From Clostridiales bacterium UBA1381 (GTDB lineage Bacteria; Bacillota; Clostridia; UBA1381), in NCBI GenBank assembly GCA_002305435.1, contig DBQZ01000083.1, positions 2,729 to 15,025 of the forward strand: a stretch of DNA of 12,297 nucleotides, read 5' to 3'. The notes under the pieces were generated by a model that worked only from the letters and a program-made list of their open reading frames with translations, ran no database searches and was not told the DNA's origin. Of this stretch, positions 1 to 5,896 are shown piece by piece. The position numbers were made by a program, and so were the translations under genes. Positions within the stretch are counted from its first letter, which is position 1. Every line of letters starts with the position of its first letter.

Positions 1-1040
1 TTTCGTGAATGAACCTTTAATATCTCCTCACGGCCTTTCACATCCGGAAGATCCACAACGACCTGACGGTCAAACCGTCCCGGACGCAAAAGCGCCGGAT
101 CGAGTATATCAGGACGGTTCGTGGCTGCTATCATTATAACGCCCTCATTAACGCCAAAGCCGTCCATTTCCACAAGCAGCTGATTCAGCGTCTGCTCCCT
201 TTCGTCATGGCCGCCGCCCATACCGGCGCCACGCTTTCTGCCGACAGCGTCTATCTCATCTATGAAGATTATGCAGGGGCGGTTCTTCTTCGCCTGTTCA
301 AAAAGGTCACGGACTCTTGATGCGCCGACACCAACGTACAGCTCCACAAAATCCGAGCCGCTGATGGAGTAAAACGGCACTCCCGCCTCTCCTGCCACAG
401 CCTTTGCCAGAAGCGTCTTTCCCGTTCCCGGCGAACCTACCAAAAGAATGCCCTTTGGTATCCTTGCGCCAAGATTTATAAACTTCTGCGGATTTTTTAA
501 AAACTCCACAAGCTCCTGAAGCTCTGCCTTTTCCTCGACTGCTCCTGCCACATCGTCAAAGGTGACGTTTTCCACAGTAGCAAGCCTTGCACGGCTTCTT
601 GTAAACGTGTTGACAGCACCTCCGCCGCCTTTTCTGAAAAACAGGAAAAATATCACAAAAATCGCTATTATCGGCAAAAAGATGCTCATAAGCGACAGCC
701 ACGGAACCTTCGCCCTGACTATTTCCTGCTTGAGCGTTCCGTTTGCCATCTGCTCAGCCATCATGCCGCCGGTATCCTCCTGCAATGCGGTCACCGAGGG
801 AATAACGACCGACACTATCTCCGAGGCGCCGTTTTCATAGCTTATATTCGCTCTTGCCGTCCCGTCCTCATTTATCACAAGCTCCGAAACACGTTCTGCG
901 CTTATAGCCGAAACCAGCTCCGAATACGGAATAGTCCTTGATTGGTTTACACTGTTGGTAAGCATCTCAAACAGCAGGAACAGGATAAGCACTACAGCTG
1001 CCCATGAGATAAGGCTTCCCATTTTCCAATGCTTTTTCAA
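1..1040 (-). CDS. ftsH: FtsH ATP-dependent zinc metalloprotease, N-terminal part (partial at window edge)
   Basis: Membrane-anchored AAA+ protease that degrades misfolded membrane proteins and short-lived regulators. I translated 346 codons. Residues about 9-27 form the first membrane segment, about 114-136 the second, with an extracytoplasmic domain between them. The AAA domain carries Walker A GSPGTGKT (202-209), pore loop YVGVGA (235-240), Walker B IIFIDE (257-262) and the second region of homology with ATNRPD (306-311) and RPGRFDR (319-325). The HEXGH protease domain lies beyond the window. Start: TTG at 1040-1038, placed 9 nt after GAGGTG (1055-1050). The ATG at 1045 runs into a stop after one codon, and the in-frame ATG at 1022 is 27 nt from the Shine-Dalgarno. 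FtsH usually has GPPGTGKT; the second residue here is Ser. Family is certain; the start is less so. Confidence 0.96.
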   Translation of the reverse strand, partial: MKKHWKMGSLISWAAVVLILFLLFEMLTNSVNQSRTIPYSELVSAISAERVSELVINEDGTARANISYENGASEIVSVVIPSVTALQEDTGGMMAEQMANGTLKQEIVRAKVPWLSLMSIFLPIIAIFVIFFLFFRKGGGGAVNTFTRSRARLATVENVTFDDVAGAVEEKAELQELVEFLKNPQKFINLGARIPKGILLVGSPGTGKTLLAKAVAGEAGVPFYSISGSDFVELYVGVGASRVRDLFEQAKKNRPCIIFIDEIDAVGRKRGAGMGGGHDEREQTLNQLLVEMDGFGVNEGVIMIAATNRPDILDPALLRPGRFDRQVVVDLPDVKGREEILKVHSR

Positions 1041-1164
1041 TTCATACAACACCTCTTTTACTGCAGGCGTCTGCCGATGCTTTTATGCGGCTTATATATG
1101 TAACGCTTCTGCGGGATCATTCTGCATTTATCTTTTGCTTATCTAAATACAACAGAACGTTTAT

Positions 1165-1193
1165 ATTGTATCATAAAATAACTTCTTTTTCAA
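1165..1193 (-). promoter_or_regulatory. SigmaA-type promoter for ftsH
   Basis: On the minus strand, -35 TTGAAA (1193-1188), a 17-nt spacer and -10 TACAAT (1170-1165). Transcription would start near 1158, about 118 nt before the TTG start of ftsH. Both hexamers are one mismatch from consensus and the spacing is ideal. Confidence 0.75.
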
Positions 1194-1340
1194 TAGGAAA
1201 TACGAAAAAAATTTCACCCAAAATCCCCTCTTTTCATCCATTTTTGTATTTAAATTCTCCAAAATATCCGCTAATGCAAAATCCACAAATTACGCCGTGA
1301 AAATCCCCTAAAATTCGTCTCTTCGGAAAAGGATTTCCTA

Positions 1341-1369
1341 TTGACACAATCGATTGTTTGCGGTATAGT
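1341..1369 (+). promoter_or_regulatory. SigmaA-type promoter for the GH43 gene, with operator-like palindrome
   Basis: -35 TTGACA (1341-1346, perfect), 17-nt spacer, -10 TATAGT (1364-1369, one mismatch). The spacer begins inside a perfect 12-bp palindrome ACAATCGATTGT (1346-1357) with a central CG, the usual symmetry of LacI-family operators. A bound repressor there would block RNA polymerase. No LacI-type gene is in the window. Transcription would start near 1376, which rules out the upstream in-frame TTG at 1375 as a start. Confidence 0.78.
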
Positions 1370-1401
1370 ATTACTTGATTTTTAACGGGAGGTTTGTAAA
1401 A

Positions 1402-2340
1402 ATGGACTACAACAATCCGCTGGTAGAACAAAGAGCAGATCCGTGGGTTTTAAACATCGGCGGCTATTACTATTTTACTGCTTCTGTCCCTGAATATGAC
1501 AGAATAGAGCTGCGCCGTGCAAAAACCATCAACGGGCTTACAAATACAAAAGAAGTAAAAACCATCTGGCAGTGCCACAAAAGCGGCGAGATGAGCTGCC
1601 ATATCTGGGCGCCGGAGCTTCACAGGATAAACGGCGAATGGTACATATACTTTACCGCAAGCGACAAAAGCGATAAATGGCAGATACGCCCTTATGCCTT
1701 AAAATGCAGCGACAAAGACCCGCTTTCCGGCAAATGGGAGGAATGCGGCCGCATAGACATCGGTGCGGAAACGTTTTCCCTCGATATGACCGTATTTGAG
1801 AACAGGGGTCGCCTTTATGCCGTATGGGCGCAGAAATTCTCCGAAACGACAGGCTCCGTTCTCTGTATCGCCGAAATGAAGGATCCCCTCACATTATCGA
1901 CAAAGCCGATAATCCTGACCGTTCCGGAATACGACTGGGAATGTCAGGGCTTTAAGGTAAATGAAGGTCCGGCAGTACTGCTTAGAAACGGCAAAGTCCT
2001 CATAACGTATTCGGCAAGCGATACCGGCTGGAGATACTGCATGGGACTGCTGTGGGCAAATGCGGGCGACGACCTGCTCGACCCATCATCGTGGAACAAG
2101 AGCAAAAAACCGGTGTTCTCTACAAGCGACAAAAACCGCCAGTACGGCCCCGGCCATAACTGCTTCACCACCGACAACGGCCGTGATGTTCTGATATACC
2201 ACAGCCGCAGCTACAAGAATATAACCGGAGATCCCCTTGAGGATCCTAACCGCCATGCACGGGCAAAAATATTCGATTATGATGAAAACGGTCTGCCGAT
2301 ATTCGGCGAGCCGACCGCAGAGAGAAAAATAAGCTGCTAA
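1402..2340 (+). CDS. Glycoside hydrolase family 43, probable intracellular alpha-L-arabinofuranosidase/exo-arabinanase type
   Basis: Five-bladed beta-propeller glycosidase of 312 residues, likely removing arabinose or xylose residues from oligosaccharides already imported. The GH43 signatures are in order: RADPWV near the N-terminus with the general-base Asp13, HIWAPE (67-72), the pKa-tuning Asp in SLDMT (Asp128), the general-acid Glu in NEGP (Glu188), and GPGHN with His252, the position that often binds the central metal. There is no signal peptide, so it is probably cytoplasmic. Start: ATG at 1402, 9 nt after GGGAGG (1387-1392). It is a single gene with its own promoter and terminator, without neighbouring transport or sugar genes. 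Fold and catalytic residues are clear; the substrate is inferred. Confidence 0.9.
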   Translation: MDYNNPLVEQRADPWVLNIGGYYYFTASVPEYDRIELRRAKTINGLTNTKEVKTIWQCHKSGEMSCHIWAPELHRINGEWYIYFTASDKSDKWQIRPYALKCSDKDPLSGKWEECGRIDIGAETFSLDMTVFENRGRLYAVWAQKFSETTGSVLCIAEMKDPLTLSTKPIILTVPEYDWECQGFKVNEGPAVLLRNGKVLITYSASDTGWRYCMGLLWANAGDDLLDPSSWNKSKKPVFSTSDKNRQYGPGHNCFTTDNGRDVLIYHSRSYKNITGDPLEDPNRHARAKIFDYDENGLPIFGEPTAERKISC

Positions 2341-2347
2341 ATTGTAC

Positions 2348-2399
2348 AAATACCGCCCCACACACCGTATACTTGCGATATGTGGGGCGGTATTTTCTG
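2348..2399. terminator. Strong, probably bidirectional, rho-independent terminator
   Basis: Perfect 15-bp stem (2348-2362 with 2381-2395, core ACCGCCCCACA / TGTGGGGCGGT) around an 18-nt loop, followed on the plus strand by TTTTCTGTTT. It begins 7 nt after the GH43 stop. On the minus strand the same stem follows the csoR stop within 6 nt and leads into a weaker U-rich tail, so it can end both convergent transcripts. Confidence 0.9.
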
Positions 2400-2400
2400 T

Positions 2401-2664
2401 TTAGGTTATAAGCCTGTCAAGCAGCGAGAGCGCTTCTTCTATCTTCGGGTTAGGCTCATCGGTCTTTAGCCCTTCCCGCACACAGCTTCTTATATGGGCA
2501 TGGAGTATTTCACGGTTAGCGTTTTTTAATATCGATTCCACGGCCAATATCTGGTTCGAAATATCCACGCAGTAGCGATCCTCGTCTATCATGCGCAGGA
2601 TGCCGTCAAGCTGCCCTCGGGCAATTTTTATCGAACGAGAAATACGCTCCCTATCAGCCTTCAT
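2401..2664 (-). CDS. csoR: CsoR-family copper-sensing repressor
   Basis: Small all-helical repressor of 87 residues (CsoR/RcnR, DUF156 family) that releases DNA when it binds Cu(I). The copper-site residues are all present: Cys32 in RYCVDI, His57 in LHAHIR and Cys61, with the 25- and 4-residue spacing of the classical C-H-C CsoR site. This argues against the Ni/Co-type RcnR and persulfide-type relatives. It is the last gene of the copA operon; its ATG overlaps the end of copA by 11 nt, so the two are probably translationally coupled. The likely target is the inverted repeat at 5269-5291 in front of copA, making it an autoregulator. It ends right at the shared terminator. Confidence 0.94.
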   Translation of the reverse strand: MKADRERISRSIKIARGQLDGILRMIDEDRYCVDISNQILAVESILKNANREILHAHIRSCVREGLKTDEPNPKIEEALSLLDRLIT

Positions 2665-2875
2665 CGCTCTTTATCTCCGTCACCTCGTAGCCTGCGTCAA
2701 CAACAGCAGCCTTTACCGTCTCATCGGAAACATCTGCCGGAACCTCTACGGACGCTCTTTTTTCGTCTAAGCTTACATCCACATTTTCCGCTCCGGGGAT
2801 GCTTTCAAGTGCATGCCTTACATGCTTTACACAATTCTGGCACATCATTCCTTCAACTGATAATACTTTTTTCAT
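2654..2875 (-). CDS. Nested CopZ-like copper chaperone, possible internal translation start inside copA
   Basis: Inside the copA frame, codon 790 is an ATG (2875-2873) preceded by a textbook Shine-Dalgarno GGAGG (2887-2883) with 7-nt spacing. Initiation there gives a 73-residue protein beginning MKKVLSVEGMMCQNC. It is a complete HMA fold with the MxCxxC copper site (CQNC at 12-15 of the short form) and the GYEV ending common in CopZ. The frame continues from copA with no stop, so it looks like copZ fused to copA after loss of the copA stop while its own start signals stayed. The domain is certain; that free CopZ is made from it is an inference. Confidence 0.55.
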   Translation of the reverse strand: MKKVLSVEGMMCQNCVKHVRHALESIPGAENVDVSLDEKRASVEVPADVSDETVKAAVVDAGYEVTEIKSDEG

Positions 2876-5242
2876 TTTAATTCCTCCATTATTTGTTTTA
2901 TTTTCACTCTGCACAGCGGCTATACTGCAGGAAGCCGTGCTGCATTCGGCCGCCGGGGCTGAGTGAGCGCCGTGCTTCGGCTTGAAAAACCGCAGACGCA
3001 GAGCGTTTGACACTACGAAAACAGAGCTGAAGCTCATCGCAAGAGCTGCCACCATCGGGTTCATCTTAAGCTCGAAAGCTACATAGAAGCAGCCTGCCGC
3101 TATCGGTATGCAGATTACATTATAGAAGAATGCCCAGAACAGGTTCTCCTTTATATTCCGGATAGTAGCACGGCTAAGCTCTACTGCCCCTGCAACGTCC
3201 AAAAGGTCGTTCTTCATAAGGACAATATCCGCCGATTCCATAGCTACGTCCGTTCCCGCTCCTATAGCGATTCCAACGTCCGCACGGGCAAGCGCCGGTG
3301 CATCGTTTATACCGTCGCCTACCATAGCAACCTTTTTGCCCTCTTCTTGCAGGCGGCGGATTTCCTCTTCCTTGCCCTGAGGAAGAACCTCCGCTACGAC
3401 ACGGTCAACTCCCACCTGACGCTGTATCGCCTCGGCAGTCCGTCTATGGTCGCCGGTCAGCATAACGACTTCTATACCCATACTTTTAAGCTCGCTTATC
3501 GCCTCCGTACTTGTCGGCTTTACCTTATCGGCAACGGCGATCATACCGAGCATTTTTTTGCTGCGGGCAAAAAACAGCGGTGTTTTGCCGTCAGAGGCCG
3601 CCTTTTCATATATTTCCTCCATTCCGGAATCCCATACAGAAAATTCCTCCATCATGCGCTTGTTGCCTGCCAAACACTCCTCGCCGCCTATACGCCCTTT
3701 TATACCACGACCGGGCAGCTGTTTAAAATTCTCAACGTTAAGCAATGCGGTATTCCTTGAAGCAGCCGCCTCCGTTATAGCAGAAGCAAGCGGATGCTCC
3801 GACAGCTTTTCAAGAGATGACGCTACCTGCCAAAGCTCATCCTCCTTTGCTCCCTTAAATGCAGCCGCATCGGTAACAGCAGGTTTTCCGAGAGTTATCG
3901 TGCCGGTTTTGTCAAGCACAACTGTATCTATTGAATGGGCGGTTTCCAAAGCCTCGGCAGATTTTATAAGTATACCGTTTGCCGCACCTCTGCCGGTTCC
4001 GACCATAATTGCAGTCGGCGTTGCCAGACCCAATGCACACGGGCAGGATACTACAAGCACCGATACCGCAATCGTAAGCGCAAACTCAAACGTAGCTCCG
4101 CATAAGAGCCAGATTACAGCCGATACAAGGGCAATGGTTATAACCGCCGGCACAAATATACCTGCAACCTTATCCGCCAGCTTTGCAATTGGCGCTTTGG
4201 AGCTGGTAGCCTCGTCAACCAGACGTATTATCTGTGCTAAGGACGTTTCATCACCGACTTTTGAGGCACGCATCTTAAAGTATCCGCTCCTGTTTATCGT
4301 GGCTCCTATAACCTTATCGCCGCTCTCTTTATCCACAGGGATGCTTTCGCCGGTTATCGCCGATTCATCAACGGACGCATGGCCTTCTATAAGCACGCCG
4401 TCTGCCGGTATGGATTCACCGGCTTTTACGATGACAATATCCCCCTTTTCAAGCTCCTCCGCCGGTATGACCTCTTCACGGCCGTCCCTTAAAACAGTGG
4501 CTGTTTTCGGAGCCAAATCAAGGAGCTTATTTATAGCGTCCGACGTTCTGCCCTTTGCACGGGCTTCAAAAAATTTGCCGAGGGTTATAAGCGTCAGTAT
4601 AGTTCCCGCCCCCTCGAAATAGAGGTCATGCGTGAACTGATGCACCATAGCCATATCGTCATGCCCGAAGCCGAAGGCTATTTTATAAAGCGCATATATC
4701 CCGTACACAAGAGATGCTCCCGAGCCGAGGGCTATTAAGGAATCCATGTTAGGCGATCCATGAAAAAGCGTCTTAAAGCCGTTTTTATAGTATTTGAAAT
4801 TTATAAACACTATCGGTATTACAAGGATAAACAGCGTCAGCGCATATATCATGGAGTTTTCATCCCCCAGGAAAAAGCCCGGCAGCGGCCATCCCATCAT
4901 CCGCCCCATAGAAATGTAAAAAAGCGGTACGGTAAATACGAACGACCATATGACACGCTTCTTCATTATATCATACTCTTTGCGAGCATCATCTCCGGCA
5001 GCTGTGCTCTTTTCTCTCTTTGCAGCTCCTGCGCTGTGCAGAGAAGCCCCGTAGCCGGCTTTTACAACAGCTTCTATTATTTTATCGCTGTTAAGGACAG
5101 CTTCATCATAATCAACCGTCATGCTGTTTTTAAGCAGGTTGACAGAAACACTCCTCATCCCCGACAGGGCTGAAACGCTCTTTTCAACTCTCGCAGAGCA
5201 GGCAGCACAGCTCATGCCGGTTATATCATATTTTTCCTGCAT
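2654..5242 (-). CDS. copA: Copper-exporting P1B-1 ATPase CopA with C-terminal CopZ-like domain
   Basis: Cu(I) efflux ATPase of the cytoplasmic membrane, 862 residues. Order: N-terminal HMA domain with CAAC (12-15), paired membrane helices from about 97, actuator TGES (297-300), ion-site CPC (400-402), phosphorylation loop DKTGT (444-448), SEHPLA (481-486), hinge GDGINDAP (642-649), then YN (707-708) and MSFSS (736-740) in the last two helices, which mark Cu(I) specificity. A linker rich in Ala, Ser, His and Cys (757-785) leads to a second HMA domain with CQNC (801-804). Start: ATG at 5242, 7 nt after GGGAGG. The frame stays open 50 codons further upstream, but that stretch covers the operator and promoter. 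Usual CopAs carry HMA domains at the N-terminus only, so the C-terminal one is unusual. Confidence 0.96.
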   Translation of the reverse strand: MQEKYDITGMSCAACSARVEKSVSALSGMRSVSVNLLKNSMTVDYDEAVLNSDKIIEAVVKAGYGASLHSAGAAKREKSTAAGDDARKEYDIMKKRVIWSFVFTVPLFYISMGRMMGWPLPGFFLGDENSMIYALTLFILVIPIVFINFKYYKNGFKTLFHGSPNMDSLIALGSGASLVYGIYALYKIAFGFGHDDMAMVHQFTHDLYFEGAGTILTLITLGKFFEARAKGRTSDAINKLLDLAPKTATVLRDGREEVIPAEELEKGDIVIVKAGESIPADGVLIEGHASVDESAITGESIPVDKESGDKVIGATINRSGYFKMRASKVGDETSLAQIIRLVDEATSSKAPIAKLADKVAGIFVPAVITIALVSAVIWLLCGATFEFALTIAVSVLVVSCPCALGLATPTAIMVGTGRGAANGILIKSAEALETAHSIDTVVLDKTGTITLGKPAVTDAAAFKGAKEDELWQVASSLEKLSEHPLASAITEAAASRNTALLNVENFKQLPGRGIKGRIGGEECLAGNKRMMEEFSVWDSGMEEIYEKAASDGKTPLFFARSKKMLGMIAVADKVKPTSTEAISELKSMGIEVVMLTGDHRRTAEAIQRQVGVDRVVAEVLPQGKEEEIRRLQEEGKKVAMVGDGINDAPALARADVGIAIGAGTDVAMESADIVLMKNDLLDVAGAVELSRATIRNIKENLFWAFFYNVICIPIAAGCFYVAFELKMNPMVAALAMSFSSVFVVSNALRLRFFKPKHGAHSAPAAECSTASCSIAAVQSENKTNNGGIKMKKVLSVEGMMCQNCVKHVRHALESIPGAENVDVSLDEKRASVEVPADVSDETVKAAVVDAGYEVTEIKSDEG

Positions 5243-5268
5243 TGTCATTCCTCCCGTCATTATCGTGA

Positions 5269-5291
5269 TACCCCCACGGGGTGTGGGGGTA
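5269..5291. promoter_or_regulatory. Predicted CsoR operator of copA
   Basis: Perfect 9-bp inverted repeat TACCCCCAC / GTGGGGGTA around the 5-bp spacer GGGGT. G/C-run arms flanked by TA are the hallmark of CsoR sites in Bacillus and Mycobacterium. It lies at the predicted transcription start of copA, between the -10 and the Shine-Dalgarno, where a bound CsoR would block transcription. The same bases would form a hairpin at the 5' end of the mRNA. Confidence 0.82.
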
Positions 5292-5296
5292 ATTAT

Positions 5297-5305
5297 ATTA
5301 TAGCA
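5297..5305 (-). promoter_or_regulatory. Extended -10 promoter of copA-csoR
   Basis: The minus strand reads TGCTATAAT: a perfect -10 TATAAT (5302-5297) with the TGn extension that allows start without a good -35. No consensus -35 is found 16-18 nt upstream. The start site would fall near 5290, on the edge of the CsoR operator. Confidence 0.7.
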
Positions 5306-5439
5306 TAAAGCAAGACGTTTGTTTTGCCCTATCGGAAGTCCATTTGTCCCTTTTAGAACAGTTTTAGCCATGGCTAACCACAAAATCCTCAAATCCGCCC
5401 TCCCTCCCGCACCGCCCCAATAATTTTCTGCCCGTTTAC

Positions 5440-5475
5440 TTATCCAAACGGAAGCTCTTTTTATCCAATCAGAAA
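5440..5475 (+). repeat. 21-bp-spaced direct repeat, candidate regulator site
   Basis: TTATCCAA occurs at 5440-5447 and 5461-5468. The similarity extends to 12 of 15 positions (TTATCCAAnCnGAAr). The copies are exactly 21 bp apart, two helical turns, and the second ends 16 bp before the -35 of the Zn-Cd cluster promoter. This is the spacing of AraC-type half sites, and an AraC-family protein is encoded in the same cluster. Confidence 0.45.
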
Positions 5476-5491
5476 GAGAAGAAAAAAGGTA

Positions 5492-5520
5492 TTGACATAC
5501 AGAGGGAAATGGTATATCAT
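5492..5520 (+). promoter_or_regulatory. SigmaA-type promoter of the Zn-Cd cluster
   Basis: -35 TTGACA (5492-5497, perfect), 17-nt spacer, -10 TATCAT (5515-5520). The predicted start near 5527 falls inside the ArsR-type operator that follows. Confidence 0.78.
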
Positions 5521-5525
5521 ATAGA

Positions 5526-5545
5526 TGAACGATTAAACAATCGTT
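5526..5545. promoter_or_regulatory. Predicted ArsR-type operator 1
   Basis: Perfect 7-bp inverted repeat AACGATT / AATCGTT (5528-5534, 5539-5545) with spacer AAAC, directly after the -10. The first half reads TGAACGATTAAACA (5526-5539), identical at 11 of 14 positions to operator 2 before cadA. Position and sequence fit repression by the ArsR protein of the same cluster. Confidence 0.65.
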
Positions 5546-5573
5546 AAATCATCTTAAAAAGGAGAAATTGAAA

Positions 5574-5792
5574 ATGAAAAAATCATATAAAATTGACGTT
5601 GACTGCGCTAACTGCGCAAATAAGATGGAAACCGCTGCAAATAACACTGCCGGTGTAAAAAATGCCGTTGTAAACTTTATGACGCTTAAAATGAATGTTG
5701 AGTTTGAGGATGGAAGCGATCATAAGGCGGTTATGAAAGAAGTACTTAAAAATTGCAAAAAGGTCGAGGACGACTGCGAAATATATATCTGA
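5574..5792 (+). CDS. Stand-alone HMA-domain metal chaperone for the following CadA-type ATPase
   Basis: A 72-residue protein that is a single heavy-metal-associated domain with DCANC (metal cysteines 11 and 14). The acidic residue just before CxxC is typical of Zn/Cd/Pb-type HMA domains such as that of ZntA, and unlike the MxCxxC of copper chaperones. Two more cysteines (61, 68) lie near the C-terminus. It likely passes divalent metal to the ATPase encoded 104 nt downstream, which lacks an HMA domain of its own. Start: ATG at 5574, 9 nt after GGAG (5561-5564); the in-frame TTG at 5568 is too close to it. First gene of the cluster, under the promoter at 5492. Metal choice is inferred. Confidence 0.85.
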   Translation: MKKSYKIDVDCANCANKMETAANNTAGVKNAVVNFMTLKMNVEFEDGSDHKAVMKEVLKNCKKVEDDCEIYI

Positions 5793-5798
5793 AATAAA

Positions 5799-5835
5799 TA
5801 GAGCGCTTTCAGCCGATGCGTTTGAGAGCGCTTTA
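5799..5835 (+). other. Stem-loop between the chaperone gene and cadA
   Basis: A 14-bp stem including three G-U pairs (5799-5812 with 5822-5835, core AGCGCT pairing with a second AGCGCT) closes a 9-nt loop. It begins 6 nt after the chaperone stop codon. No U-run follows, so it is not a standard terminator. Its 3' arm contains the -35 of the predicted cadA promoter. It may protect the short chaperone mRNA or mark a processing site. Confidence 0.55.
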
Positions 5836-5850
5836 AAAAGGGATTATATA
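5822..5850 (+). promoter_or_regulatory. Internal SigmaA-type promoter for cadA
   Basis: -35 TTGAGA (5822-5827), 17-nt spacer, -10 TATATA (5845-5850), directly followed by an ArsR-type operator. It would let cadA-arsR be transcribed apart from the chaperone gene. Confidence 0.55.
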
Positions 5851-5864
5851 TGAACAATTATTCA
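5851..5864. promoter_or_regulatory. Predicted ArsR/SmtB-type operator 2
   Basis: TGAACAATTATTCA is palindromic except for one symmetric pair and fits the TGAA-N6-TTCA core of Zn/Cd-responsive SmtB/CzrA-type operators. It touches the -10 of the internal promoter and lies 32 nt before the cadA ATG. Confidence 0.7.
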
Positions 5865-5896
5865 CACGTTTAATTTATCATTATGGAGGAGAGGTC

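Larger units (their letters stand above)
1041..1401. other. Divergent intergenic region ftsH / GH43 gene
   Basis: About 360 AT-rich bases with no convincing gene. It holds a SigmaA-type promoter for ftsH (minus) giving a leader of roughly 118 nt, and a SigmaA-type promoter for the GH43 gene (plus). The two -35 regions lie in a 12-bp inverted repeat (1190-1201 and 1333-1344), so both promoters share the sequence ATTTCCTATTGA. I see no known riboswitch or T-box in the ftsH leader. It contains an 11-codon ATG frame but no Shine-Dalgarno for it. Confidence 0.75.
5243..5573. other. Divergent control region copA / Zn-Cd cluster
   Basis: About 330 bases without a gene between two divergent metal operons. 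From left to right it contains the copA Shine-Dalgarno and ATG complement, the CsoR-type operator (5269-5291), the copA extended -10 (5297-5305), about 120 bases with no recognised signal, a pair of direct repeats (5440-5454 and 5461-5475), the promoter of the second cluster (5492-5520), an ArsR-type operator (5526-5545) and its Shine-Dalgarno. Confidence 0.7.

Noticed and set aside
1085..1300. Small open frames in the 1041-1401 intergenic region
   Set aside because: No Shine-Dalgarno, no recognisable protein features, and overlap with promoter elements of both flanking genes.
1218..1311. Repeated 10-mer AAAATCCCCT in the ftsH/GH43 intergenic region
   Set aside because: Two copies about 80 bp apart in AT-rich DNA, with no extension of similarity and no relation to either promoter.
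1375..1401. TTG start for the GH43 gene at 1375
   Set aside because: It coincides with the predicted transcription start and has no ribosome binding site, while the ATG at 1402 follows GGGAGG by 9 nt.
3558..4622. Long open frame (354 codons) on the plus strand opposite copA
   Set aside because: It lies fully antisense to the well-supported P-type ATPase, has low-complexity Ala/Ser-rich sequence, no family motif and no Shine-Dalgarno; it results from codon bias of the real gene.
5243..5392. Upstream extension of copA by 50 codons
   Set aside because: It would cover the -10, the CsoR operator and the Shine-Dalgarno; the ATG at 5242 has ideal spacing and gives the normal HMA start.
5800..5814. 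Catabolite-response (cre) site in AGCGCTTTCA
   Set aside because: The minus strand TGAAAGCGCTCTAT fits the left half and centre of the cre consensus but fails the closing CA; the bases are better explained by the stem-loop.
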